Source: Rubrivivax sp. (GTDB taxonomy: Bacteria > Pseudomonadota > Gammaproteobacteria > Burkholderiales > Burkholderiaceae_C). From it: a DNA stretch of 64,000 nucleotides. A model generated the notes under the pieces. That model worked only from the letters and a program-made list of their open reading frames with translations, had not been told where the DNA came from and ran no database searches. The position numbers and the translations under genes are program-made. Below are positions 52,931 through 61,647 of this stretch, one piece after another. How positions within the stretch are numbered: position 1 is the first letter of the stretch; every line of letters begins with the position of its first letter. The DNA lies in NCBI GenBank assembly GCA_027487905.1, contig JAIYCR010000081.1, positions 19,584-83,583 on the forward strand, written 5' to 3'.

Positions 52931-53896
52931 ATGACCCCACCACCCATCGATCTCCCGTCGCCCGTCACTGCGGCTTGCCTCGCCTGGCCAGCCGCCAGGT
53001 GCTGCCGGCGCGGGCGCACTCGCCAGGCAAGGGCCACCCGGTCCTGGCCTCGGCCCTTCTTCCTGGGCGCTGCCCTGTCCCTGCTGAGCGCGGTTGCCCT
53101 CGCCCATGACACCTGGTTCCAGGTCGAACCGCAGACCCGCCCGCCCGCGCTCTGGCTGGGAACGGGCGAGCGATTTCCGGTCCAGCAGAGCCGGGTCGAG
53201 TTCGAGCATCTGCGCCTGCACGGCTGTGCCAGACAGGCCGAACTCGCCACCCGCGGTGCGGTGGCCGGCCGGGCGCTGACGGCCATCGCCGGCCCGGCCG
53301 GGCGCCAGCCGCAGGCCCTGGCCCTGCGCCTGCCAGCCTCGGCCGCTCGCGAGCCGGTCCCGGAGCCCACCAGCTGCTGGGCCAGCCTCGTGCCCTTCGA
53401 CCTCGAGCTCGAGCCCGCCCGCGTCGCGGCCTATCTGGACGAGATCGCCGCACCGGACGCGCTGCGCCAGGCCTGGGCCCGCGAACAGGCGGCAGGCCGG
53501 CCCTGGCGCGAGCGCTTCGTCAAGCACGCGCGCGCCGAAATCGGTGGTGCATCGTCCACGCCCGCGGGCTTGGCACTCGAGGCGGTCGTGCTGCGCGACG
53601 GCCCGGTCCGCCTGCGGGAGTCGGTCGAGATCGCCTTGCTGCACCAGGGGCAGCCGCTGGCGGATCACCCGGTGGAGCTGGTGAACGAACGCAGCGCAGT
53701 GGGCCTGTGGCGACGCACCGACGGGCGGGGACGCATTGCACTGGCACTGCCGCTGGGCGGCCGCTGGCTGCTGCGCTCCACGCTGCTGCGCTCGCCGATG
53801 GCGCCGAACGAGCGATGGCAAAGCGACTTCACGACGCTGACCTTCAGCGTCGAACCGCCGGTCGCAACCGGTCCAGCGCCCGCCGCGCCGCGCTGA
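52931..53896 (+). CDS. Second DUF4198 exported protein
   Basis: A 321-residue protein. After a long basic N-terminal region comes a hydrophobic signal (FFLGAALSLLSAVALAHDTW) so that the mature protein would start with His-Asp, as in the other DUF4198 protein. The body has TWFQVEPQTRPPALWLGTG, AYLDEIAAPDALRQAWAREQ, ERFVKHARAEIGG and ends FTTLTFSVEP. It is probably another periplasmic metal-binding protein, transcribed away from the receptor operon. The start could be later; the N-terminal 40 residues are unusually Arg/Cys-rich. Confidence 0.8.
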   Translation: MTPPPIDLPSPVTAACLAWPAARCCRRGRTRQARATRSWPRPFFLGAALSLLSAVALAHDTWFQVEPQTRPPALWLGTGERFPVQQSRVEFEHLRLHGCARQAELATRGAVAGRALTAIAGPAGRQPQALALRLPASAAREPVPEPTSCWASLVPFDLELEPARVAAYLDEIAAPDALRQAWAREQAAGRPWRERFVKHARAEIGGASSTPAGLALEAVVLRDGPVRLRESVEIALLHQGQPLADHPVELVNERSAVGLWRRTDGRGRIALALPLGGRWLLRSTLLRSPMAPNERWQSDFTTLTFSVEPPVATGPAPAAPR

Positions 53897-53981
53897 ACCG
53901 GCTGCCGCCGGGAGAAGGAATGCCCCGCTGCGGCCGATGGCGCAGGCCGGTCGCGGGGCGGGGCGGGCTACGAAGAAAGCC

Positions 53982-54296
53982 TCAGCTCAGGCTGGCCGGC
54001 TCCTCGGTGTCGGAGGTGGGGGGCGTCACCCGATCGAGACGCAGGGGCTCGGACACCTCAGAGCCGCTGGCGCCGGCCAGGCTGGCCAGGTAGCGGACGA
54101 AGGCCGAGACGCTCTCGGTGGCCGAGGTCGGCACGCTGCCGCTGGCGCCCGAACCGTCCGCGCCCACGCTGCCATCGCCATCCCCGTCGCTGCCGCCGCC
54201 GCAGGCGGCCAGGGCGAGGACGACAGCGACAGCGCCGAGCAGGCAGGGGACGCTGCGCTTGAGCCCGCGGATCTTCCTTGTGGTGTGCTGGGTCAT
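53982..54296 (-). CDS. Small lipoprotein downstream of DUF4331 gene
   Basis: A 104-residue lipoprotein (LALAACGGGS lipobox, Cys about 31) with a Gly/Asp/Ser-rich linker. A short C-terminal segment reads SAFVRYLASLAGASGSEVSE and ends SDTEEPASLS. The C-terminal motif resembles small lipoproteins that accompany DUF4331 genes, but no named family is claimed. It starts 11 bp after the DUF4331 stop and is the last gene of the sigma-factor operon. Confidence 0.72.
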   Translation of the reverse strand: MTQHTTRKIRGLKRSVPCLLGAVAVVLALAACGGGSDGDGDGSVGADGSGASGSVPTSATESVSAFVRYLASLAGASGSEVSEPLRLDRVTPPTSDTEEPASLS

Positions 54297-54307
54297 GGCG
54301 GCGCTCC

Positions 54308-55882
54308 TCAGCGGCTGCCCGGGATCGGGTGGTTCAGGTAAGGGAAGCCCGGCAGCAGCGGCACCACCGCCTGGTCGACCGCGTCGTGCAGCCGGAAGGC
54401 CGTAGCCCCCAGCGGCACGGCCGCGGGCGTGCAGGCCGTCCCCAGCCCGAGCGCATTGGTCGTTCCGTTGGCCACGCACAAGCCGCCCATCACCGCGACC
54501 AGCGAGATATCCACCACGTCATCCTTGGGCCGCCGGCCGTTCGGATAGCCAGCGTTGTCGCTGCCCGAGGCCAGCAGGTTGCCCACGATGCCCAGCCGGT
54601 TCTGCTGCGCAAAGGGCACCGGGGCGACGGCCGTGTTCAGCCGCAGCATCTCCGAGGGCGTGACGTTGCGCGGCTGGTTCACCCCGGCAATGCCGGTGAG
54701 GAAGGTGGTCACCAGGTCGTTGCGCGGGAAGTTGGTCGGCGCCGCGTTCGGCAGGGCCAGCGCAATCTCCAGCAGCGCGGGCAGCGTCGGGTGGGTCACG
54801 TAGTCGATGAACTGCGCGTCGCCGGACGGCCTGGCGGCGTTGAAGCGGTCCTTGTCCTTCAGGCCGATCACCACCTCGTTGACCAGCGGCATGCCCAGGC
54901 GCGACACCTGCGTCCAGGCGCCGCCAGGCTTCTCGGTGACCTGGTGCCCCGACCCCGGAGCGCCGTCGAGCAGGCGGCCCTGGCGCAGGCTGGCGGTGGT
55001 CCAGCCCCCGATCACGTCGTCCCCGGCGGTCAGGCAGGCGCGTGGAACCTCCAGCGCCAGCGAGGTCACGTTCTTGTTGGCCAGCACGTTCGGCGCGGCA
55101 TTGATCAGCGCCGCATCGGTGATCACCGCCACCGGCGCATTCACCAGGTCGAAGATCGTGCCCAGGTTCACCGCGAACGGGTCCTGCCGCTGACCGACGA
55201 ACACCCGTGCCGGCTGGGCGCAGCCCGGGATGTTCACCGAGTGCAGGTGGCGCGCGGCATAGGCCGGGTAGTCGGCGATCGTCTTCACGCCGATGTTGTC
55301 CACCGGCTTGTCGAAGGTGGCGCTGCCGCCGGCCGCCTGCGTGACGGACTGGCGGTTGCCGCTGCGGCGGTCGCCGCGCACGATGTCCAGCGTGAAGGTC
55401 TCGGCCAGTTGCAGGTTGGCGTCGCGCACCTGGGAGACAGTGCCCGCCTGCAGCAGCGCAATGCCCACCGACTTGCCACCGATGGGCAGGCTCACACCCG
55501 CGCCGTTGGCCGCCAGCGTGTTGCGAAAGCGGAACTGGAAGCTGATGTCCTCCTTCGCGTCGCCGTTGTTGTCGATGTGGATCTCGTACAGCGCGTTCGG
55601 ATCGAGCGAGAAGTAGTTCGGGCCGCCGTAGGGGTCCTGCAGCGGCTGGTAGTTGGCGATCAGCGTCACGTAGTCGGCTCGACCCGCCTCGTAGCTGCGG
55701 AACATGTAGAAGTCGCTCGCATCGACCTTGGGTGCGGTGGTGATGAATGGCGCTTCGCGGTGGCTGGAGGCCTGTGCCGTCGGTGCCATCGCGGTCACGG
55801 CCAGTGCCGCGGCGGTGGCCACGGCCAGCGCCCTGGGTGTGGCGCCCTGCAGCCGGTGCAGTCGGGAAGTCTTGCGGTTCAT
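54308..55882 (-). CDS. DUF4331 domain exported protein
   Basis: A 524-residue exported protein with a signal peptide ending PTAQASSHREAP, the typical mature start of DUF4331. Further hallmarks are DASDFYMFRSYEAGR, LIANYQPLQDPYGGPNYF, YEIHIDNNGDAKEDISFQFRF and the C-terminal PNGRRPKDDVVDISL. The family is predicted to be beta-rich and extracytoplasmic; its function is unknown, and it often sits next to ECF sigma/anti-sigma pairs, as here. The ATG at 55882 has AGGAG about 7 nt upstream. Confidence 0.9.
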   Translation of the reverse strand: MNRKTSRLHRLQGATPRALAVATAAALAVTAMAPTAQASSHREAPFITTAPKVDASDFYMFRSYEAGRADYVTLIANYQPLQDPYGGPNYFSLDPNALYEIHIDNNGDAKEDISFQFRFRNTLAANGAGVSLPIGGKSVGIALLQAGTVSQVRDANLQLAETFTLDIVRGDRRSGNRQSVTQAAGGSATFDKPVDNIGVKTIADYPAYAARHLHSVNIPGCAQPARVFVGQRQDPFAVNLGTIFDLVNAPVAVITDAALINAAPNVLANKNVTSLALEVPRACLTAGDDVIGGWTTASLRQGRLLDGAPGSGHQVTEKPGGAWTQVSRLGMPLVNEVVIGLKDKDRFNAARPSGDAQFIDYVTHPTLPALLEIALALPNAAPTNFPRNDLVTTFLTGIAGVNQPRNVTPSEMLRLNTAVAPVPFAQQNRLGIVGNLLASGSDNAGYPNGRRPKDDVVDISLVAVMGGLCVANGTTNALGLGTACTPAAVPLGATAFRLHDAVDQAVVPLLPGFPYLNHPIPGSR

Positions 55883-56047
55883 GGAGTCTCCTGTCGGGTG
55901 TGAACCACCCCAAGGGCAAGCCACAGGCCGCGCCTGCAGCAGGACGGGCGAAGGCCCTCCCGGAGATTCCTACGCAGGGCGCGCCCGCCTGGATGCACAC
56001 CGGCGCTGCCCGGCGTCGGGCGCCGCGCCTCAGGTGACTCAGGCGAC

Positions 56048-56770
56048 TCAAGTACCCAGACGGCCCGCCGAGACGATCGGGCCGGTGGGCGCACCCGTGG
56101 GCGAACCTCCGGCCGGCTCGATGCTCACCGCGAAGGCCGCGGTGTCGTCCAGCAGCCGTGCCCTGAGCACCCGGGTGTCGCCGCCCGCCTGCACCAGGCC
56201 GAGCGATCGCGGCGCGCCGGCCGCGGGCACCGCCCAGAGTTCGAGCACCCGGCTTGGCTCGAGCGCCACGGCGCCCAGCGGGCGCAGCAACAGCGCGCGA
56301 CCATCCCCGCTCACGCTGGCGACGAAACGCGCCTCGACCACCGGACCGGTCTGGGTTGTCGGGGCCAGCACCACGACGATGGGCGCCTGCGCGGCGGGTG
56401 GCTGCACGAGCACCGCGGCCAGGACGACCACGGCAGCCGCCGAAACACCGGCCGCGGCCCGCCAGAAGCCGAGCCGGGCCCACAGGCCCGGGGGCTGCGG
56501 CGCGGCGGCAGCACCGGCGTTGATGCTGCGCTCGGCGTCGCCCGCGAAGAGCCGCCGTTCCAGCGAGGTCCACACCTGCGCAGGCGGCTCGACCGGCACC
56601 ACGCCGCGCTGCAAGGGCTCCAGGCGCTGCTCCCAGTCCTGCACCGCCTGGCGCAGGGCCGGGTGGGCCTGGAGCAGCGTCTCGAAGCGTCGGCGCGCCG
56701 GGCCGCGCAGCGTTCCCAGCACGTACTCTGCGGCGAGGCGATCGGCCCGTTCGGCTCTTGCGTAATCCAT
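56048..56770 (-). CDS. Anti-sigma factor (RskA-like, zinc-less)
   Basis: A 240-residue single-pass inner-membrane protein. The N-terminal cytoplasmic anti-sigma domain includes RLAAEYVLGTLRGPARRRFE and WEQRLEPLQ. A transmembrane helix (about 100-122, FWRAAAGVSAAAVVVLAAVLV) leads to a periplasmic RskA-type domain with LELWAVPAAGAPRSLGLV. It should hold the ECF sigma factor inactive until a signal triggers its release. Its ATG starts one base after the sigma stop. No HXXXCXXC zinc motif is present. Confidence 0.87.
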   Translation of the reverse strand: MDYARAERADRLAAEYVLGTLRGPARRRFETLLQAHPALRQAVQDWEQRLEPLQRGVVPVEPPAQVWTSLERRLFAGDAERSINAGAAAAPQPPGLWARLGFWRAAAGVSAAAVVVLAAVLVQPPAAQAPIVVVLAPTTQTGPVVEARFVASVSGDGRALLLRPLGAVALEPSRVLELWAVPAAGAPRSLGLVQAGGDTRVLRARLLDDTAAFAVSIEPAGGSPTGAPTGPIVSAGRLGT

Positions 56771-56771
56771 T

Positions 56772-57413
56772 TCAGCGTTCCACCGTCGAAGCCGAGGCCG
56801 CGCCGCCGCCCAGGCAGGCCTTCAGGGCCATCAGCGAGCGCCGCACCCAGCTCTTCACGCTGCCCAGAGGCAGAGCCAGGTGCTCGGCCACCTCGGCGTG
56901 GGAAAGGCCCTGGTAGTAGGCGAGCGCCAGGCATTGGCGTTCGCGCTGCTCGAGCCGGTCCAGGCAGGCCGAGAGCGCCCGCGCCTGCGAAGCCTGCTGC
57001 AGGCGCTCGAACGGGCCGGCCGACGGATCGGGCAGGGCGTCGAGCAGGTCGGCCTCGTCGCCGCCCTCGACGGATGCCGCGGAAGTCCACCGACTGACGG
57101 TGCGCGGCTCGGTCCGGGCCCGGCGCAGGCTGTCGATCGCCCGGTTGCGGGCGATGGTGCTCATCCAGGTCAGCGCCTGGCTTCGCTCGGGCTGGTAGCT
57201 CGCGGCCGTGCGCCAAAGGGTGATGAACACGTCCTGCAAGATGTCTTCCGCCTGGGCCCGATCGGCCTGGATACGCAGGATCACGCCGAACAGATGCGAG
57301 CGGGTGCCGGCGTACAGGGCCGCGAAGGCCGACCGGTCGCCGAGGGCGACGCGGGCCAGCGCCTCGGCCTGGGCCTCGGGTGTGTGTGCGGGACGTCCTG
57401 GGGGCGGGCTCAT
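56772..57413 (-). CDS. ECF RNA polymerase sigma factor
   Basis: A 213-residue sigma-70 family ECF factor. Region 2 spans about residues 28-95 (FAALYAGTRSHLFGVILRI, QAEDILQDVFITLWRTA, ALTWMSTIARNRAIDSLRR). Region 4 spans about 145-205 (LEQRERQCLALAYYQGLSHAEVAEHL, GSVKSWVRRSL). The linker is 30-40 residues. It is predicted to direct transcription of its own operon with anti-sigma, DUF4331 and the small lipoprotein. No matching promoter was identified upstream. It is 82 bp downstream of opgH in the same direction. Confidence 0.92.
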   Translation of the reverse strand: MSPPPGRPAHTPEAQAEALARVALGDRSAFAALYAGTRSHLFGVILRIQADRAQAEDILQDVFITLWRTAASYQPERSQALTWMSTIARNRAIDSLRRARTEPRTVSRWTSAASVEGGDEADLLDALPDPSAGPFERLQQASQARALSACLDRLEQRERQCLALAYYQGLSHAEVAEHLALPLGSVKSWVRRSLMALKACLGGGAASASTVER

Positions 57414-57495
57414 CGAAGCGCGTCGGGGAAGGCCGGGGGGCGTGCGGGCGGCGAGTATGCCGCCGCCCCCGGGAAAGCGCCGCCCCGCTGCAGCT

Positions 57496-59847
57496 TCACC
57501 CGTCCAGCGTCGCGATCGCCGACTGCAGCGTCACGAAGTCGATGGCCCGCTGGCGGGTTGCATCGTCGATGAACCGGGCGGGGCGCGGGCTGGCCAGAAG
57601 GCGCAGCGGCGGCTCGGCCAGGTCGCTCGCCCGCAGCGCCTGTGCGGACCTGAGCCGGGCCTCTTCCTGGCGCAGCGGCTCCGCGCTCCAGACAGCCACC
57701 TGCTGGGCCGAGAAGGCAGGGCCGGGCGTGTCGGCCGGGCGGGGCAGCACCACGCCGAGCACCACCGCGCTGGCCACGACCCCCCCAGCCCAGCGGCTGC
57801 GAACCCACGGCAGCTGCGGTCCGGGGGCCAGCAGGCCGGGGCGGGCCTGCCGCACCGGTCGGGCCGGTGTGGGCGGGCGGGTCAGCCCGTCGGGCTGCGC
57901 CAGCCGTTCGAAGTCTTGTCGCTCGGCCGCGCGGCGCAGCGCGTGCGGCACCGTCCGCTCCTCGGGCACCTCGAGCCAGCCGGCGCGCAGCCGGCGGCTG
58001 CCCCACACCGCCAGCGGTGCGGCCAGCAGCCACGGCAGGGCCACCGGCAGCAAAGGCCCGATCGAGTCCTGCGCCGCCAGCCAGCCGGCTCCGCCGTTCT
58101 TGCGCGTGACGAGCACCGCCAGCGTGGCCGACAGCAGCGCGAAGGCAGCGGCCGCAGGCAATCCCAGGCGCAGCAGCGCGTCGCGCCAGGGCAGCGCGTC
58201 GCTGGTGCGGGCCGGCGAACGCCACTGCAGCCGCAGGCCCGTCAGCGCCACCGTCACGAAGATCGCATGGGCCAGCATGCGCAAGGGCGCCAGCGCCGCC
58301 GACACCACCGCCTCGAGCGCCGCGCCCGCCCAGAGCCTGCGAGCGCCGCCGAAGCCCGCGCTGCGCCCACCGAGCTGGACGGCCAGCACCCCCAGCGCCC
58401 GCGGCAGCAGCAACAGCAGCAAGGTCAGCCCCCACAGCCCCGCCGGCATCGGCGTCGGGGCCGACGACGCGCCGCTGGCCGACCACAGTCCCAGTGCCAC
58501 GAACACGATCCACAGCGGCGCCACCAGGTAGGACAGCGCCCCGGTGAGGAACATGAAGCGGTGGGCGGCCGCCCATCCCGGCTCGGCGATCAGCCGTGCG
58601 TTCTGCAGGTTGCCCTGGCACCAGCGACGGTCACGCTGCAGTTCCTCCAGCAGGTGAGCCGGGTGCTGTTCCCAGCTGCCCTGAAGCGACGGCGCCAGCC
58701 ACACCTCCCAGCCCGCACGGCGCATCAGTGCGGCCTCGACGAAATCGTGCGACAGGATGCCGCCGGACAGCCCCCCGCGCCCGGGCAGCGGCGCCAGGCC
58801 GCAGTGCCGCATGAAGGGCTCCACGCGCAGGATGGCGTTGTGCCCCCAGTAATGGCTTTCGCCGAGCTGCCACCAGGCCATGCCCAGCGCGAAGAGCCGG
58901 CCGGTCACGCGGCTGGCGAACTGCTGCGAGCGCGCATGCAGCGTGTCATGCCCTACCGCCTGCGGCAGCGTCTGCAGGATGCCCACCCGTGGGTGCGCCT
59001 CCATCATCCTCACCAGCGACACCAGCGTGTCACCCTGCATGGTGCTGTCCGCGTCGAGGACGACCATGTAGCGGTAATCCCGGCCCCAGCGGCGGCAGAA
59101 GTCAGCCACGTTGCCGGCCTTGCGGTGGGTGCGGCGCCGGCGCCAGCGGATGTAGAGCCCGCCGCCCCCGCCGCTGGCAGCGCTGCCCAGCGTGGCCCGC
59201 AGCTGCTCGAAGGCCCGGGCCTCGGCGGCTCTCGCTGCGGGGTCGGCCGTGTCGGACAGCACGAAGACATCGAAGAGGCGAAGCGTGCCGGTGGCGGCCA
59301 GGCTCTCGCAGGTGGCCCTCAGGCCGCCGAACACCGTGGCCACGTCCTCGTTGCAGATGGGCATGACCACCGCGGTGCGGGCCCGGGCCGACAACGGCGT
59401 GGTCGCCGGCGGGAGGCTCAGCGCGTGGGGGTCTCCGCGCAGCTGGGCCCAGGCCCCCATCAGGGCGGTGGCGAAGCCCACGCCGACCCAGGCGAAGAGC
59501 AGCACGAAGAGCCCGGTCTTGGCCAGCTGTGCCCAGAACGCCACGCCGGTGGGGCTTCCCTGCAGCGATGTCAGGCCTCCGCTCAGGTGGAAGGCCCCGC
59601 CCGCCAGCGCGAGCACCAGCACCATCAGCAAGCGACGCCGGGCACGAGCCGCGCGCTGCCAGGGGCGCAACGGGTCACCGGCCTGGGCATCGAAGCGCAA
59701 GCCGGCGAGCCAGGCGATCACCGAGCGCCAGAAGCCGAGCCAGGGGCGCGGCACGATCGAGCCACGGTGCAGCGGCGGCGCGATGGAGACGGCGGTGTGG
59801 TCGTCGCGGGACCTAGTCATCGGGGGCATCGGGGGCATTGGGGGCAT
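57496..59847 (-). CDS. opgH: Glucans biosynthesis glucosyltransferase OpgH
   Basis: A 783-residue inner-membrane GT2 glucosyltransferase that makes the beta-1,2 backbone of osmoregulated periplasmic glucans from UDP-glucose. Membrane helices flank a cytoplasmic catalytic domain with VVMPICNEDVATVFGGLRA, VVLDADSTMQGDTLV, GILSHDFVEAALMRRAGW and the RDRRWCQGN acceptor/QXXRW-type site. C-terminal helices and a cytoplasmic tail follow. The ATG at 59847 is favoured because GGAG lies about 6 nt upstream; it gives the start MPPMPPMPPMTRS from a 9-bp repeat. The next in-frame ATGs down to 59820 are alternatives. It follows opgG by 71 bp. Confidence 0.92.
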   Translation of the reverse strand: MPPMPPMPPMTRSRDDHTAVSIAPPLHRGSIVPRPWLGFWRSVIAWLAGLRFDAQAGDPLRPWQRAARARRRLLMVLVLALAGGAFHLSGGLTSLQGSPTGVAFWAQLAKTGLFVLLFAWVGVGFATALMGAWAQLRGDPHALSLPPATTPLSARARTAVVMPICNEDVATVFGGLRATCESLAATGTLRLFDVFVLSDTADPAARAAEARAFEQLRATLGSAASGGGGGLYIRWRRRRTHRKAGNVADFCRRWGRDYRYMVVLDADSTMQGDTLVSLVRMMEAHPRVGILQTLPQAVGHDTLHARSQQFASRVTGRLFALGMAWWQLGESHYWGHNAILRVEPFMRHCGLAPLPGRGGLSGGILSHDFVEAALMRRAGWEVWLAPSLQGSWEQHPAHLLEELQRDRRWCQGNLQNARLIAEPGWAAAHRFMFLTGALSYLVAPLWIVFVALGLWSASGASSAPTPMPAGLWGLTLLLLLLPRALGVLAVQLGGRSAGFGGARRLWAGAALEAVVSAALAPLRMLAHAIFVTVALTGLRLQWRSPARTSDALPWRDALLRLGLPAAAAFALLSATLAVLVTRKNGGAGWLAAQDSIGPLLPVALPWLLAAPLAVWGSRRLRAGWLEVPEERTVPHALRRAAERQDFERLAQPDGLTRPPTPARPVRQARPGLLAPGPQLPWVRSRWAGGVVASAVVLGVVLPRPADTPGPAFSAQQVAVWSAEPLRQEEARLRSAQALRASDLAEPPLRLLASPRPARFIDDATRQRAIDFVTLQSAIATLDG

Positions 59848-59850
59848 CGG
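59821..59850. repeat. 9-bp tandem repeat spanning the opgH start
   Basis: GGGGGCATC-type 9-bp units are repeated three to four times (the third base of one CAT context varies). On the opgH strand each unit is ATG-CCC-CC(G/A), that is Met-Pro-Pro, so up to four in-frame ATGs are available as starts. Confidence 0.8.
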
Positions 59851-59918
59851 GGGCTCCGGGCGGGGCAGGGCGTGCAGGGCGGTTCGGTCGGCTCGCGGTT
59901 CAGGTCAGGGCGCGCCCT

Positions 59919-61487
59919 TCAAGGGCGTCGACCCAGCGCACCAGCCGGCAGGGCATAGGCCCAGGTCTCGGTCAGCGTGGCATCGGGCGATCGCAGGAAG
60001 GCCCGCAGCTCCAGCACGCGGGAGCGGTCCAGCCCCTGCAGATCAAGCGTCAGGCGCCAGCCACCGGTGGAAGGGTTGGGGTAGGCGTTCGCCCGCACCC
60101 GCAGCGCCGCATCGCTGGCACTGACCACCGCCTCGACCGGCGTGCCAGGGGCCAGCCGTCGCAGCGCATCGCCGTCGAAGTCGATGTGGAACTGCTCCGC
60201 GTCGGCGGGCAAGGCGCCCTCCCGGTAGCCGAAGCCGCGCCGGGTCTGCACCACCCGCGCGCCAGGCGGCGAGGTCATGGCGTCGCCCTGCCAGCGGATG
60301 CGCCAGCCGATGTCCAGCGGCTCCCCCGGTGCGGGCAGGCGATCGGGCACCCACCAAGCGCCGACGTTGTCGTGGGTCTCGTCCGGCGCGGCGAACTGCA
60401 GCAGTTCCACCCGCCCCGAGGCCCAGGCGGCGAAGGGCCGGCCCTGTTCGTCCGGCAAGGGCTCCACCCAGGCCGAAGGCCGACGCTCGTAGTGCGCCTC
60501 CAGGTCCTCGTAGCGGTGGAAGGCGCGGTCGCGCTGCATCAGGCCGAAGCCGCGGGGCGACGCCATCGCGAAGGCGCTGACAAAGACCCCGGGCGGGTTC
60601 AGCAGCGGACGCCAGATCCACTCGCCGGTGCCCGAGTGCACCTGCAGGCCGTCGGAGTCGTGCACCTCGGGCCGGAAATCGTCGGCACGCGGCTGGTTCT
60701 CGCCGAAGAGAAACATGCTGGTCAGCGGGGCCAGGCCCAGCAGCGCCACCGGCGCGCGCAGGAAGAGCCGCGCGCGGACGTCCACCTGCGTCTCCCGCCC
60801 CGGTCGCACGGTGAAGCGATAGGCACCGGACACCCGTGGCCCGTCCAGCAGCGCGTGGAAGACCACCTCGAGGGCCCCGGGCGCCGGCCGCTCGAACCAG
60901 AAGGTGTCGAAGGCCGGGAACTCTTCGCCGCGGCCACCCACCGCATCCACCACCACGCCGCGTGCGGACAGGCCGTACTGCGTGCCGGCGGACACCGCGC
61001 GGAAATAGCTGGCGCCCAGGAAGGCGATCACCTCGTCCATCACGTCCGGGCGGTTGATGGGGTGGTGCAGCCGGAAGCCGGCGATCTCCGCATTCGGGCC
61101 CGGCTTGGGCGGCAGTGCCAGCGCACCATAGTCGAAGGCCGATCGGGCCACCGACATCGGCGCCACGCGGCCCTCGCGCAGTTCGTACAGCCGCAGCACC
61201 CGCTGGTGGCCTCGGCCGACATGGAAGAACTGGGTCTCGAAGGCCAGCGCCTCGGGCCGACCGTGGGCCTGAGCGGGGCGGAAGCGGATGCTGCGGTAAT
61301 CGTCGTAGCTCAGGCCGGCGAGCCAGTCGCTGTTGGGCGCCGGGTTCGGCGGGCGGTAGGGCTGCGCTGCGCGCTGCTCGGCCAGGCGCGACACCTCCTC
61401 GAAACCGAAAGCCTGCACGCCACCGCCCGCCAGGGCCAGGCAGAGAACGAAGCAGGCAAGGAGGGCGGAAACGAGGCGGCTGGGCAT
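59919..61487 (-). CDS. opgG: Periplasmic glucan biosynthesis protein OpgG
   Basis: A 522-residue periplasmic protein with a signal peptide (ALLACFVLCLALAGGGVQAFG). The body is the two-domain MdoG fold: LSYDDYRSIRFRPAQA, FFHVGRGHQRVLRLYEL, DEVIAFLGASYFRAVSAG, YGLSARGVVVD, MFLFGENQPRADDFRPEVHDS and IWRPLLNPPG. It is needed for building or branching the osmoregulated glucan exported by OpgH. Length is normal. The ATG at 61487 gives a clean signal. It is divergent from the patatin gene across 160 bp. Confidence 0.95.
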   Translation of the reverse strand: MPSRLVSALLACFVLCLALAGGGVQAFGFEEVSRLAEQRAAQPYRPPNPAPNSDWLAGLSYDDYRSIRFRPAQAHGRPEALAFETQFFHVGRGHQRVLRLYELREGRVAPMSVARSAFDYGALALPPKPGPNAEIAGFRLHHPINRPDVMDEVIAFLGASYFRAVSAGTQYGLSARGVVVDAVGGRGEEFPAFDTFWFERPAPGALEVVFHALLDGPRVSGAYRFTVRPGRETQVDVRARLFLRAPVALLGLAPLTSMFLFGENQPRADDFRPEVHDSDGLQVHSGTGEWIWRPLLNPPGVFVSAFAMASPRGFGLMQRDRAFHRYEDLEAHYERRPSAWVEPLPDEQGRPFAAWASGRVELLQFAAPDETHDNVGAWWVPDRLPAPGEPLDIGWRIRWQGDAMTSPPGARVVQTRRGFGYREGALPADAEQFHIDFDGDALRRLAPGTPVEAVVSASDAALRVRANAYPNPSTGGWRLTLDLQGLDRSRVLELRAFLRSPDATLTETWAYALPAGALGRRP

Positions 61488-61647
61488 GCAGGACAGGAAG
61501 GGCGGAGAGCGCCACGCGGTGTAGCACGATTCATGCCCCTGATGGGGGTAAACCCGTAAATCCAGCGGGCCGGTTCGATCGGGAGACCTGGCGCGTGACC
61601 GGGACCCCGCAAACGGTCACCGGCGGGCGTGCGCTGACAATCCGGTC

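Noticed and set aside
57208..59958. Plus-strand open frame of about 900 codons opposite opgH
   Set aside because: It spans the opgH gene and part of the sigma gene with Gln/Arg/Gly-rich sequence and no motif.
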